Assembly (NCBI GenBank): GCA_016110215.1
Contig: JADWQD010000014.1
Coordinates: 1,178,001-1,242,000 of the forward strand
Length of the DNA: 64,000 nucleotides
Source of the DNA: Capronia americana
Lineage: Eukaryota; Ascomycota; Eurotiomycetes; Chaetothyriales; Herpotrichiellaceae
Direction of reading: 5' to 3'
The first letter of the stretch is position 1; every line of letters begins with the position of its first letter. A program made the translations under genes and the position numbers. A model generated the notes under the pieces. The model worked only from the letters and a program-made list of their open reading frames with translations. It was not told the origin of the DNA and made no database searches. Shown piece after piece: positions 31,226 to 40,609 of the stretch.

Positions 31226-32605
31226 ATGCACCGGTCCCAGAAGAGACCAGGCAGGCAATTATGGCAATGCTGTAGTCGCCTCAACAGAGTGTTACCGCAG
31301 GGGTCGCGACACTTTTCCCACACACTAAACCGGCACGAATTGATGGACATGACAGGATTTTCAGACACCCAGCACACGGTGAGGGACGCGGTCATGCAGT
31401 TGTGTCAAAAGTTTCCGAACACCTACTGGCAGGGCTGCGATCAAGAGAGCAGGGACCCCCAAGAATTCCACGCAGCCATGGCGAAAGAGGGATGGCTGGG
31501 AATCGCTCTGCCTGTGGAACTAGGAGGAGGCGGACTCGGTGCGTACATTGATCGTATCCGCCAGGGCTTGACTGACTAACGTGACACCAAAGGCATATCG
31601 GAGGCCGCCATGATGATGCAAACCATCACCGAGTCAGGCGCCGGCATGGCGGGTGCGCAGGCCATCCACGCGAATGTGTACGCAACGCAGCCTCTGGTTA
31701 AATTTGGAAGTCCCGAACAGATCCAGGGCATCGTCCCCAACATCATCAGTGGGAAATGGCGGACCTGCTTCGGTGTGACGGAACCCAACGTCGGGCTGGA
31801 CACGACGCAGTTGCGGACGGTCGCGGTGCGGGACGGTGACGGCGCCTACCGGGTGACGGGGCAGAAGATCTGGATCACTTGCGCGCAGGTGGCGCGGAAG
31901 ATGATTTTGCTGGCGCGGACGACGCCGCTCGACCAAGTACGGAGGCCCATCGACGGGCTTTCCCTGTTCTGCGTCAACCTAGACCGGCAAGGCAAACCCG
32001 GGCTCGAGATGCGGCCAATCAAGAAGATGGGCGGCCGTGCGGTCGACGCGAACGAGGTGTGGTTCGACGGGTACGAGGTTGCGGCGGACGCGCTGATTGG
32101 CGAGGAAGGGCAGGGCTTCCGCATCATCCTGCACGGCATGAACGCCGAGCGGTGCCTGGTGGCGGCTGAGGCGCTGGGTCTTGGGTACGCGGCGCTGGAG
32201 CGTGCGGCCGGTTACGCGCGCGAGAGGGTGGTGTTTTCGCGGCCGATCGGGCAGAATCAGGGCGTCGCTCACCCGCTGGCCGACGCGTACATGCGGCTCG
32301 AGGCCGCCAAGCTGGCCACTTACCACGCCGCCCGGCTGTACGACGACGGCGGCGACGGCGGCGCGACCGTTTCGCAGAGCTCCGTCGGCGTCGCCTGCAA
32401 CAGTGCCAAGTACCTCGCCGCTGAGGCCGCCTTCGCCGCGTGCGAGCGGGCCGTGCTGACCCACGGCGGCATGGGCTACGCCGCCGAATACGATGTGGAA
32501 CGCTGGTTCCGAGAGTGTCTGGTGCCGCGCATCGCGCCGGTCAGTCGGGAGATGGTCCTAAACTACATCAGTGAGAGGGTCTTGGGCTTGCCCAAGAGTT
32601 ACTGA
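31226..32605 (+). CDS. Mitochondrial acyl-CoA dehydrogenase, 441 aa
   Basis: Two exons: 31226-31538 and 31593-32605; the intron has an ACTAAC branch and joins LGGGGLG to ISEAAMMMQTI. The start at 31226 gives a basic presequence ending RHFSHTLN, so mitochondrial import is likely. Family marks: LPVELGGGG in the N-terminal helical domain; FGVTEPNVGLDTTQLRT and VTGQKIWITCAQVA in the beta domain (FAD and acyl-CoA contacts); GQNQGVAHPLADAYMRLEA and THGGMGYAAEYDVERWFRE in the C-terminal domain. It ends in VLGLPKSY, as in relatives acting on short or unusual acyl-CoAs. It introduces a 2,3-double bond and passes electrons to ETF. The neighbouring HTD2-type gene is the natural next step. Confidence 0.93.
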
Positions 32606-33185
32606 TGGACAAGGGTACGACTCTGGAGATTTTCGGTGAGGGAGATCGGTGCAGAATGGTGAAAATGGCACGCATTCTCGGGCGGCCAGTACACCGTGGT
32701 GACGGAGATGCACCAGTGCGTAATAGTCATGCTGAAGAGACTAGATGGAATGACTCGTTTGTTGGCATGACTGAATCACCTGGGAAGACTTGAGTGTCCT
32801 GAGCGACGCCGTTGTGTGTGCAAGTGAAATTACGATTCGAAGAAAGTGCAGTGCCGTCGGCTTATCCTGTGACGCGCGTCTCGCGTCACGCGCTTCGGAC
32901 GCGCTATCACGTGCTTGTTACTAGGTGTAAATCCGCCCAGTGGCCCTTGAACACTTTCCTATCTCCTATGTATGTTCTTGATGATTATGATCAGCCCTGT
33001 CTATCGAAATCTTCAAACCAGGTCACAGGTGGACTGCAACAATGCGCCGTACTCCTGCAGCCTATTGCGCTAGGAGGGGATTTTCTCTGGTTCAAAGTTG
33101 CTTCAAACCTTCGAGTTTCGCCAGCTTCGCCCGATCAGCGCGTTGCGCTCTCCTCTCTTTCACCCTGTAGGCATTTATGGTCAGT
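32606..33185. other. Convergent spacer between acyl-CoA dehydrogenase and carrier genes
   Basis: Holds the 3' ends of both genes and a perfect inverted repeat at 32869-32889, listed separately. No gene recognised. Confidence 0.5.
32869..32889. repeat. Perfect 8-bp inverted repeat with 5-nt loop
   Basis: GTGACGCG, then five bases, then CGCGTCAC, about 265 bp past the dehydrogenase stop and 300 bp from the carrier stop. It could fold as a GC-rich hairpin in either transcript, or be a dyad for a DNA-binding protein. CpG-dense flanks continue to about 32915. Confidence 0.75.
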
Positions 33186-34340
33186 TTATGAGGGGAACCA
33201 TTGCGATACAACGTACATGTCACCCAGGGCCACCAGACAGATGGTCTGCCAGATTCCGAGGCACATTCGGGGCAGGACGCCGCGGTAGAGGCCGCGGACG
33301 CCGCTACTCTGGTACACATATGCCAGGGCGGACCACGTCGTCAGGCGCTTCGGCCGGTTGAGGTTGTCGACGACGCTTCTTTGCATCTCGACGCGGACAA
33401 CCTCAATCGGCTGGTTCCAGCAGGCCAGGCCTCCGCCGATGGCGGCGCAGAAAACCTTTTCCGTCGCCCCAAGCCTCTGCTCTGACCCTTTGCCGGTCAG
33501 TCGCCGCACCGCGTCCTCGGACAGTCGGGCGAACCCCAGACGCGAACCCCAGTTGGACATCTGACGCAGAGCCACGGCGTTGGCTCCCCTGTTGAGGCCA
33601 CGGATGCCATCCTCGTTCCAGATTTCGCGCAGCACTGTCCACGTGGACGTCCGCGGGTGTCCCCTGGCGTCGTGCCGTTTCGTGATCTCGACCGTCTTCA
33701 TCCGCGTGCAGACGCCCATGACCGTGTACGCCTGGGCGGCGCCGCCTGCCATGCCGGCAATGAGACCACTGGCAAAGTCCGACAGTCCGAGCGACCGTGC
33801 TCGATACTCGACGTAGGAACTAACAAAAAACAGCACCGCGCCTTTGCTCGACGCCTCCACCCACGCCCACGGGATCAACCCTTGGTAGACTGTTCAATGT
33901 TCAGGACGGTAGAAGATCACCATGATACAAAGGCAGCCCACTCACAGCCTGAAATCCCCCCTCGAGCCCAAATACCATGTAACGCGGCGGGGAAACTTTC
34001 GCCTCGATTTGCCGCCATCCTCGTCTTGATGACTTCCATCGGCTAACGGACAATACACATGTGTCAGTCAGGACCAGTTATGCAGAAGAAACCTCGTCGT
34101 TCCTCACCTGGCCGAGGGTGGTGGCTCTGTACCTTGTCAGCGCTTTTGGACCTCCATCATCACAAAGGAAAGTCGGGTCGGTCCCCTACTCGAAAAGATG
34201 CAAGCAACCACCCACTATGGAAGAAGCACATGTCAGTCAATATGCGGTCTCACCGCCATTGAGTGGCTCAAAAAGATGGGCTCACGGATCAAGTTGCCAA
34301 CATTGACTGGTCTTTTTTCGATCATTTGAGATTTTGACAT
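33186..34340 (-). CDS. YHM2: Mitochondrial citrate/2-oxoglutarate carrier, Yhm2-like, 299 aa
   Basis: Five exons on the minus strand: 34340-34286, 34214-34190, 34126-34108, 34042-33946, 33889-33186. Exons 2 and 3 are only 25 and 19 nt but are needed to build NLILGGCLHLFEATTLGQ and PMEVIKTRMAAN, the conserved first helix and carrier motif of Yhm2. Further family blocks: GFYQGLIPWAWVEASSKGA, AQAYTVMGVCTRMKTVEIT and GANAVALRQMSNWGSRLGF. Yeast Yhm2 exchanges citrate for 2-oxoglutarate across the inner membrane. Located between the acyl-CoA dehydrogenase and the E2-like gene, a dedicated copy would feed a cytosol-made 2-oxo dicarboxylate to the E1/E2 pair. The substrate range of this copy is inferred. 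Confidence 0.9.
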
Positions 34341-35068
34341 GACTGCAAGAGTGGAGTGTACCTTTTTTTCCCAGCTGACGTCCCGACGTACTCTCGGGAT
34401 GGGGCACGGTCTGTTTTTGTGACTTCCTGATGCTAGGGCTATTGGGAGCCAATCGAGGCCGTACCGACAAAAATCTCAAGAAATCTAGGACTTAAGAAGA
34501 CTAGGCCTCAGGGAAGACGTCCCTGCCTGCAATGTCTCTGTCGTTTATGCTTTACACATCTGGCCCTTTCCGGCTTTCGGGTTCGGTTTCCCTACTCTGT
34601 ACTTGAGCTATTCAAATTATCTGTTGGCGGTATTGGTTCCGCAAACTACTGCAGTGGAAAATAAACAGGACCCCACGGATCTGTCCATGGTTGTCCCAGC
34701 CATCGCTTGTCTTCCTGGGAGGGTTTGCCCTCAGAATTCGTGATCGGCATGGTTCTTTATTCCGAAGATGACGGCCACTCTCGGTGTCACGGCTGGTCGG
34801 CATTTGAATTCCTTGCCACAACGGAATAACGAAGTGGAGACGGGGTAAGGCTGCTCTTCACCGTCGGTCAGTCTCCACCGACATTCATTCCCTCTTCTCC
34901 TGTGCTACTACTCCTATCGGCATCGAGATTACCTGCACCATGTGACCCACGCAACGTGTGCAGATGGCTGCTGGCACACGCTGGAAGGGATTTGTACCCG
35001 GTGGTACGTGTTCAGCTCTCCCCGATCGACCTTGACAGCCAAGCTTCCCACTGATATGGCGCCACACG
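34341..35068. other. Spacer upstream of Yhm2-like carrier
   Basis: Promoter of the carrier and 3' side of the E2-like gene. No gene, repeat or RNA recognised. Confidence 0.5.
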
Positions 35069-36745
35069 CTATGCCAAGAGCATTCTTGACGGATCTTCTA
35101 TGTAGTCTTTAATGGTGGTCAAGAACATAACCGCCTCTCGATCCTCAATCAGGCGGTGGTCGTACGACAGAGTCGTGTACATGATCTGTGTTTCCCGGCG
35201 GTTAATCATGGCATCTCGATCCCAAAAGATAGCAGACACTACTCACCGGTCGGATCTCGGGCTTGCCACCGATGGCGACGACGCGGTCGTAGATGGTGTT
35301 CATATTGAACACGGCCGACTGTTGATAATTGATGACGGGTGTTCCAAACATCGACCCGAAGATTCCAGGGTTGCTGACGGAGAAATTGCCGCCTTGAAGA
35401 TCCGCCATGCTCAATTTGCCGTCCCGAGCCTGATCCCTCGAGGCGTTAGAAGGTGTCGGGTCTGATGGCTGGTCTCCTGATTTCAAAAGAGCCTGCAAGA
35501 GAAATGCTGGACTTACCTTTTCAGCGAGCTGTCGGACTCGCTTTTCTATCTGCACAATGTCCAGGCGCTCACAGTCCTTCAACACCGGGGTGACCAGCCC
35601 TTTTGGAGTCGAGACCGCAACGCTAATGTCGACGTAGTCTCGATAGATGATCTCCTCCTTGTCGATATCCAGGGCCGCATTGACCACGGGGACGCGTTGA
35701 GCAGCCAGCGTCGCTGCCTTCACAAACGCCCCCATGTAGCCCAATCGGACGCCGTGTTCGTCCAGAATTCGGGCTTGATTTTGTTTACGCCACAACATCA
35801 ACGCGCTCATGTTGACCTCTTGCATCGTCGTGAGCGTCGCATTTGTCGACTGCGACGATTTCAGACGTTGAGCAATCGTTTTTCGCATTCGAGGCAAGGG
35901 AACCTGTCGTCACATCGTCAGCATTTTCGGTTTCAAGATATTTGGCCAGTTCGGGACATTTTCCAACATACCACGCGTTCGTCACGAAATGGAAAAATCT
36001 CCATAGCAGCTTGAGAGTCTCGCGGCTGCGGATTTGGGCTCTCAATCGGTCGTGGTTGCTCCAGGACGCGCGACGCTGGAGTTGAAGCATTGGAGGCCGG
36101 GAAGGGCACAATAACATCGGAGAGGGGTTTGTTCCTCCATTGCTCCTGAGAGACCAAGTTGGCGTCCCTCTCCGAAGACGAGTGCTCGGTCGACGATTGC
36201 ATCTTCTCTGTGTCTGCTGTCGAGTCAGAATGTGCAGGGGACGACTTCGCGGTAGCGACCCTCGATGATTGTGACGCCGTCGCGACTGGCTCGGCCGTAG
36301 TGTCTATCCGTGCGACGTCCTGGCCAGTCGTCACTGTATCTCCCAGAGCCACGAGCAGCTCGGCCAAAACACCTGCTTCTGGAGCGTTCACCGACACGTC
36401 GACTTTGTCGGTCTCTATACTTGCGAGTTCCTCGTCGACCTCGACACGGTCACCGATCTGCTTGTGAAAGTGCGCGAGAGTGCCTTCTGTGATTGACTCG
36501 GCCATCGAGGGAACCTTGACCGTCGTATGTTGATGGCGACGAGCTGCCATCAGCCAGGGGGGCTGGTTGAACAACCAGGGCTCCGAAGCATGGTTTGAAC
36601 GAGCGTGAGAGCAGACTGTTTGCTGGGTGAATGCCAAATCCCCTACGGACAGCTTGTGAACATCGCGCCAGCACCAGGCACGTCGAGGCCAACGGGTTGA
36701 TGATCCCCGGACTGAAGTACACAGCTCTTGAACTGGTGCTGCCAT
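35069..36745 (-). CDS. KGD2: 2-oxoacid dehydrogenase E2-like acyltransferase (dihydrolipoyl succinyltransferase type), 486 aa
   Basis: Four exons on the minus strand: 36745-35972, 35903-35517, 35429-35247, 35185-35069. Intron 2 (87 nt, CTAAC branch) is a stop-free multiple of three; removing it gives LAEKARDGKLSMADL, as in the family. Start at the ATG ending at 36745; upstream the frame has only a GTG. Order: basic presequence, one lipoyl domain (VKVPSMAESITEGTL ... IETDKVDV, lipoyl Lys about residue 113), a Ser/Thr-rich linker, no peripheral-subunit-binding domain (normal for eukaryotic OGDH E2), then the catalytic domain starting PRMRKTIAQRL. The near-invariant catalytic DHRxxDG motif reads DHRLIED: His kept, Asp replaced by Glu and Gly by Asp. 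Probably partners the E1-like protein at 11-15 kb. Confidence 0.9.
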
Positions 36746-37280
36746 CTGCCTGCTTGCTGCTGAAGTGTATGTGCATACATGGTTTGGCCCTGCTGCATTT
36801 ACAAATGCACTACATAGGCTTCGACTGGCCACATTGGCTTAGCCATGTTGATCTAGGATTATCAGTAGGACTTCCGAGGCGTGCAAGCTTCCGAACTGAT
36901 TGGGCAATCAGTAGGGTCCCTCTTTGTCTCCTGAACGGCCGTTCGGATGATGGGGATGTACCGTGCCGAAAACCACTCTCCGGGACAACCGAGTGGGCCG
37001 TCATGTCACCGCTCTATCTACTGCGTCCGAAACAAGCAAGTAACTTGGGCATGATATACCGAAAATGTTGACAAGTCAAGGTCCTTTGAACAAACACAGG
37101 GCCTACCGAATTCTGCGTTGTGGACAGAGACACTCTTTGATCTTGCATCTATCAGATTATGGGAGAAGTGCGAGGCATATTCATCCATTAGCTGGGCTAT
37201 TGAAAAGCCACACAAGAACAGCAACGTTCAGATCGTTCGAAGGACCAAGCTACGAGTGCTGGCTGAAGGAGACGTGGTAA
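36746..37280. other. Spacer upstream of E2-like gene
   Basis: Promoter of the E2-like gene, with a TGCCGA hexamer at 36964-36969, and the 3' side of the hydroxyacid dehydrogenase gene. No gene recognised. Confidence 0.45.
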
Positions 37281-38652
37281 CTACTCCATCTCAGGGAGGA
37301 TGACGTTGCTCGGGCGGCCGTCGATCAGGTTGTCCCTCATGGTCTGGGCGGCCTTGACGCGGATGTCGGCGAAGCTCTCCGGGGTGTAGTACGCCGAGTG
37401 ACAGGTGAGGACCATGCGCCCGAGGAGCCACGACTCCCTCCGACGGTAGGCCTGCACCAGGGAGGGGACGCCGTCGGCGGGGATGGGCTCGACGGGCAAC
37501 ACGTCCAGGCCGACGCCGCTGAGGACGCCTTCCCTCAAGCAGCGCTCGACAGCGTCGAGGTCGACCACCTCGCCGCGCGCCGTGTTGACCAAGATGGCCC
37601 CCCGCGGCAACAGGCTCAGCAGGTCGTAGCCTACCATGCCTCGCGTCTCGCGCGTGTGCGGACAGTGCAGGCTGAGGGTCGTCGAGCGGCGGAACAGCTC
37701 GCGGACGTCGCGCACGCGTTCGACGCCGAGCGCCTGGTCGGTCCCGTTTGACACGTAGGGGTCGTAAAAGAGCACATGCCACCCAAATGCCTTTGCGCGC
37801 AGCGCCGTTGCCGTGCCGATGCGACCCAGGCCCAGCACTCCAAACGTCCGGCCGCGCACCCGCGACACGAGCGGCGAGTCGACAAAGACATACGGCGCCG
37901 GAGGCTCGGTTCGCTGCTTTGCGTCGTGGAGGAGGATCCCCCGTCTCAGAGAGAGTGCCAGTGCGATGGCGTGGTCGGCAATCTCACATATGCCGTAGTC
38001 TGCAGCGGCGTGAGAAATGTCAGCTTTAGAACGGGGGCTTTGACGTACAACTTGAGTCTCACAGGAGGAGGTTGCGTGGGTAACGCCGGACGTACCTGGA
38101 ACATTGCACACCGTCACTCCTCGTTTGCCCAGGGCGTCTCGGTCGAGACGGTCGTAGCCAACGCCCATCCGCACAATGCTAATCGAAGGCGGCAAAAACC
38201 GGTGTTAGCTGTTTGGTCCTGTAGTTGTGCTAACTCGGCTGTTGCTCTCTCTTTCTCGTCGCGACACACGCTGATTCCGTGTCTGGTCACTCTTTCAAAC
38301 TCACACTTTCAATCGAGGGAATAGTTCCAGATCCGCCGCGGTGAAGTATGCCTTGAGCACCATAATGCCGTCGACTCGATCTCGCAACTCCTTGTCAATG
38401 GTGGACCAGGGTTTTGCCGACGCTGCTCCCGGCGGTATTAAGCTGGCCTGTACATAGTGGACCTCATAGTCTTCAGCGTCTCGAGGCGCAAACGTGCGTT
38501 GTTCGACCAGGTCATCCTAACGGCAGGATCGAGTCAGTGCATGTCCAAACAATTTCGTCCAAACCCAGTCAAAAACAGCGTACTGGATAGAGCCCGTCGG
38601 CTTGGAGGATGGTGTATTTCCGTCGTTGGCAATTGAATACTTGATCTGTCAT
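37281..38652 (-). CDS. D-2-hydroxyacid dehydrogenase (NAD-dependent, CtBP/PGDH-like), 360 aa
   Basis: Four exons on the minus strand: 38652-38584, 38516-38305, 38178-38096, 37999-37281. The third intron (96 nt) is a stop-free multiple of three; splicing it restores CNVPDYGICEIADHAIAL. Intron 2 uses the GTGAGT donor, giving LKVIVRMGVGYDRLD. The Rossmann motif GVLGLGRIGTATALRAK is near residue 175. Catalytic residues sit in LVNTARGEVVD (Arg), VLPVEPIPADG (Glu) and LTCHSAYYTPES (His). No presequence, so cytosolic. The enzyme interconverts a D-2-hydroxyacid and the 2-oxoacid with NAD(H). In this setting it could supply the 2-oxoacid used by the E1/E2 pair. Divergent from the amidohydrolase gene. 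Confidence 0.92.
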
Positions 38653-39196
38653 GGCTCAGGATTAGAACAAATTGCAGCCTCTATGCCAGCGCCATGTCAG
38701 GAAAAGACAGTCATAGAAAACAGGCACTTTAGTTAGGAAACGAACTCCCAATCCCCCAGGGTAGTAAGTAGTCTAGCCGAATCTGCAACATTTTCGGTAC
38801 TGTTGTCGCGGCATGCACCACCAGTATACAGGACTCCAGCAAAGACTGCTGAAAGCCGTGGGAGCATTCGTGGTCACATCCGGCCGGAAAAAGGGGTCAA
38901 GAAGCCCGGCTCCTCGGCCGTTTTGCTGACTGCGGCTGCTAGAAGTCGTGGCTGGGAGTTTTGTTCCTGGCTGCCGAGAAGCCGCGTCGAACCACAGAAC
39001 ATAAATCTGCGGTTCTATCGGGGGAACTTCTGGCGTTTGGGCTAGAAAATGTTCCTGCGAGATCAGCGAAGGTTAGACAATCTGATTTTTAACCCGTCAT
39101 CAGATAGTCGTCGCCGTCGTCGTCATCGTCGGCGGCCCGCAATGCCCGTTGTATGCCCGTTGTATGCCAGTAACACGCACATGAGAGGCATCGTCG
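38653..39196. promoter_or_regulatory. Divergent promoter region, hydroxyacid dehydrogenase / amidohydrolase
   Basis: 544 bp between divergent starts. Contains the perfect 10-bp palindrome TCCGGCCGGA at 38879-38888 and TGCCGA at 38972-38977, both with CGG triplets of the kind Zn2Cys6 factors bind. Regulatory role inferred. Confidence 0.4.
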
Positions 39197-40099
39197 ATGG
39201 CGGATCAGCGACGAGAGACCGTTCCACAGGGGGCCTGGGATACCCATCTACACATTCTCGATCCCCAGTCCTTCCCCTATGCCTCGGACAGACTCTACAC
39301 CCCGGCTCCGGGCAGACTTGACGAACTTATGCGGTCGACATTTGCAGACTGCTTCCTCGTCGTGCAAGCGTCGGTGGAGGATGGCACCGCGGGCATATTA
39401 ACCCACCTGCGACTGGCTGCGGCTCGCTATCCGAGCAAGAGGTTTCGGGCAGAAATCGAAATTCCACCGACCACGACCTACACCGACCTCGAACTCCACG
39501 ACTTACACGACAACGGGGTCCGGGCAATCCGGCTACACGGCGTCCTCGGCCGGGGTCGCGACGAGGTACTCCAGGTGGTGCAGAAGGAGTTTGTCCGGCT
39601 GGCCGCCTACGCAAGGAGGACCGGATGGTTCCTATCGAGCATGTGTGCCCTGGAAACCTGGGTCGAACTCGCCCCGTGGCTAGTCGAGTCGCCAGAACTG
39701 GAAAATGTCCAGATCATCGTCGAGCACAACATCAGAATTGATCCGTCGAGAGACGTTGCCGGGAACCCGGGGCTTGACGGTCTCCTCGATCTCTTCGCCC
39801 AACATCCGACCCGTTTCTTTGTCAAGATCTGTGGACTCAACCGTCTGGAAGCGAGGACCGATGTACCGGGGCGGATGGCCGCTATCCCTGCACCAATACT
39901 GAGTATCATCGAACGACTACCCGATCAGGTCGTCTGGGGTTCCGATTGGCCACATACCAATTTCGAGAGTAAGACGCTGGAGCCAGTTTCAAACAAGAAG
40001 GTCGACTTGAAAAATGAGTTGGACTTATTGAAGCTTGCTTTGCCGTCGAGTTCACTACAGAAGCTCCTCGTTGACAACGCCGAGAGGCTGTTCAGATAG
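39197..40099 (+). CDS. Amidohydrolase-2 family lactonase-like protein (LigI-like), 300 aa
   Basis: Single exon from the ATG at 39197. The N-terminal block AWDTHLHILDPQSFPYASD carries the HxH motif of the amidohydrolase superfamily. The middle has IRLHGVLGRG and IIVEHNIRIDPS, and the C-terminus has VVWGSDWPHTN with the conserved Asp. This arrangement matches the group of 2-pyrone-4,6-dicarboxylate lactonase (LigI) and galactarolactone isomerase. These act on lactones of dicarboxylic acids, often without a tightly bound metal. No targeting signal. It is the last intact gene of the block on the right. A role in opening a ring or lactone to an acid that feeds the hydroxyacid dehydrogenase is plausible but inferred. 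Confidence 0.88.
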   Translation: MADQRRETVPQGAWDTHLHILDPQSFPYASDRLYTPAPGRLDELMRSTFADCFLVVQASVEDGTAGILTHLRLAAARYPSKRFRAEIEIPPTTTYTDLELHDLHDNGVRAIRLHGVLGRGRDEVLQVVQKEFVRLAAYARRTGWFLSSMCALETWVELAPWLVESPELENVQIIVEHNIRIDPSRDVAGNPGLDGLLDLFAQHPTRFFVKICGLNRLEARTDVPGRMAAIPAPILSIIERLPDQVVWGSDWPHTNFESKTLEPVSNKKVDLKNELDLLKLALPSSSLQKLLVDNAERLFR

Positions 40100-40344
40100 G
40101 GGATCCTACGGCAAGCCCCCGGGTTGTATGTGACTTTGAGATGGGCCCAAGGACTCCGTTTTCATGGCTTCATGGAGAGGCTGTCGAGCTTAGGTGACGT
40201 GTGGGTTACTTGGGACATGATGAAACGGCAAGGCTCCAACGGCCACACATCATAGCTTAGCGATACCTGGGCATTTTCGTGAGCCACCCGAGGCAAGACA
40301 CTGCGAGAAAAAAGGGGAGTGCTTAACTGACCTCTGGCGCCAGG

Positions 40345-40609
40345 CCAATTGGAGTTCTTCCATCGTCGCCTGCGGGCATTGCCTTTTGCTTGCCGACCAT
40401 CATCAATGAAATCGGCTTCACGGGTGAGTATACCTGTGCTGGTTTTTCATGGACGGTACCTGATGTGGACGGTACGGCAAACGCGTCTAATCTTCTCCCC
40501 ATTCCCATCCATGTATGTCGTTGCATCTGTGTTCACAGTGCCTCCCGCCTTCTTCTCGGACAAGTACCGTGGCCGCGGCGTTTTTGTCCCCGCGCTGCAT
40601 ACAACGACG
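40345..40609 (+). pseudogene. Fragment of a Dal5-like MFS (allantoate-permease family) gene
   Basis: In one frame the text reads IAFCLPTIINEIGFTG, then what looks like an intron donor (GGTGAGTAT). Downstream, in another frame, it reads SMYVVASVFTVPPAFFSDKYRGRGVFV. These correspond to adjacent helices of Dal5-type anion:cation symporters (LPTII-x-ELGYT ... FSDRY-x-RG). No acceptor AG lies at the required place, the frames do not join, and neither end continues into a transporter. An intron-like 3' end (TTAACTGAC...CAG) precedes it. Length is about one sixth of an intact gene. Confidence 0.65.
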
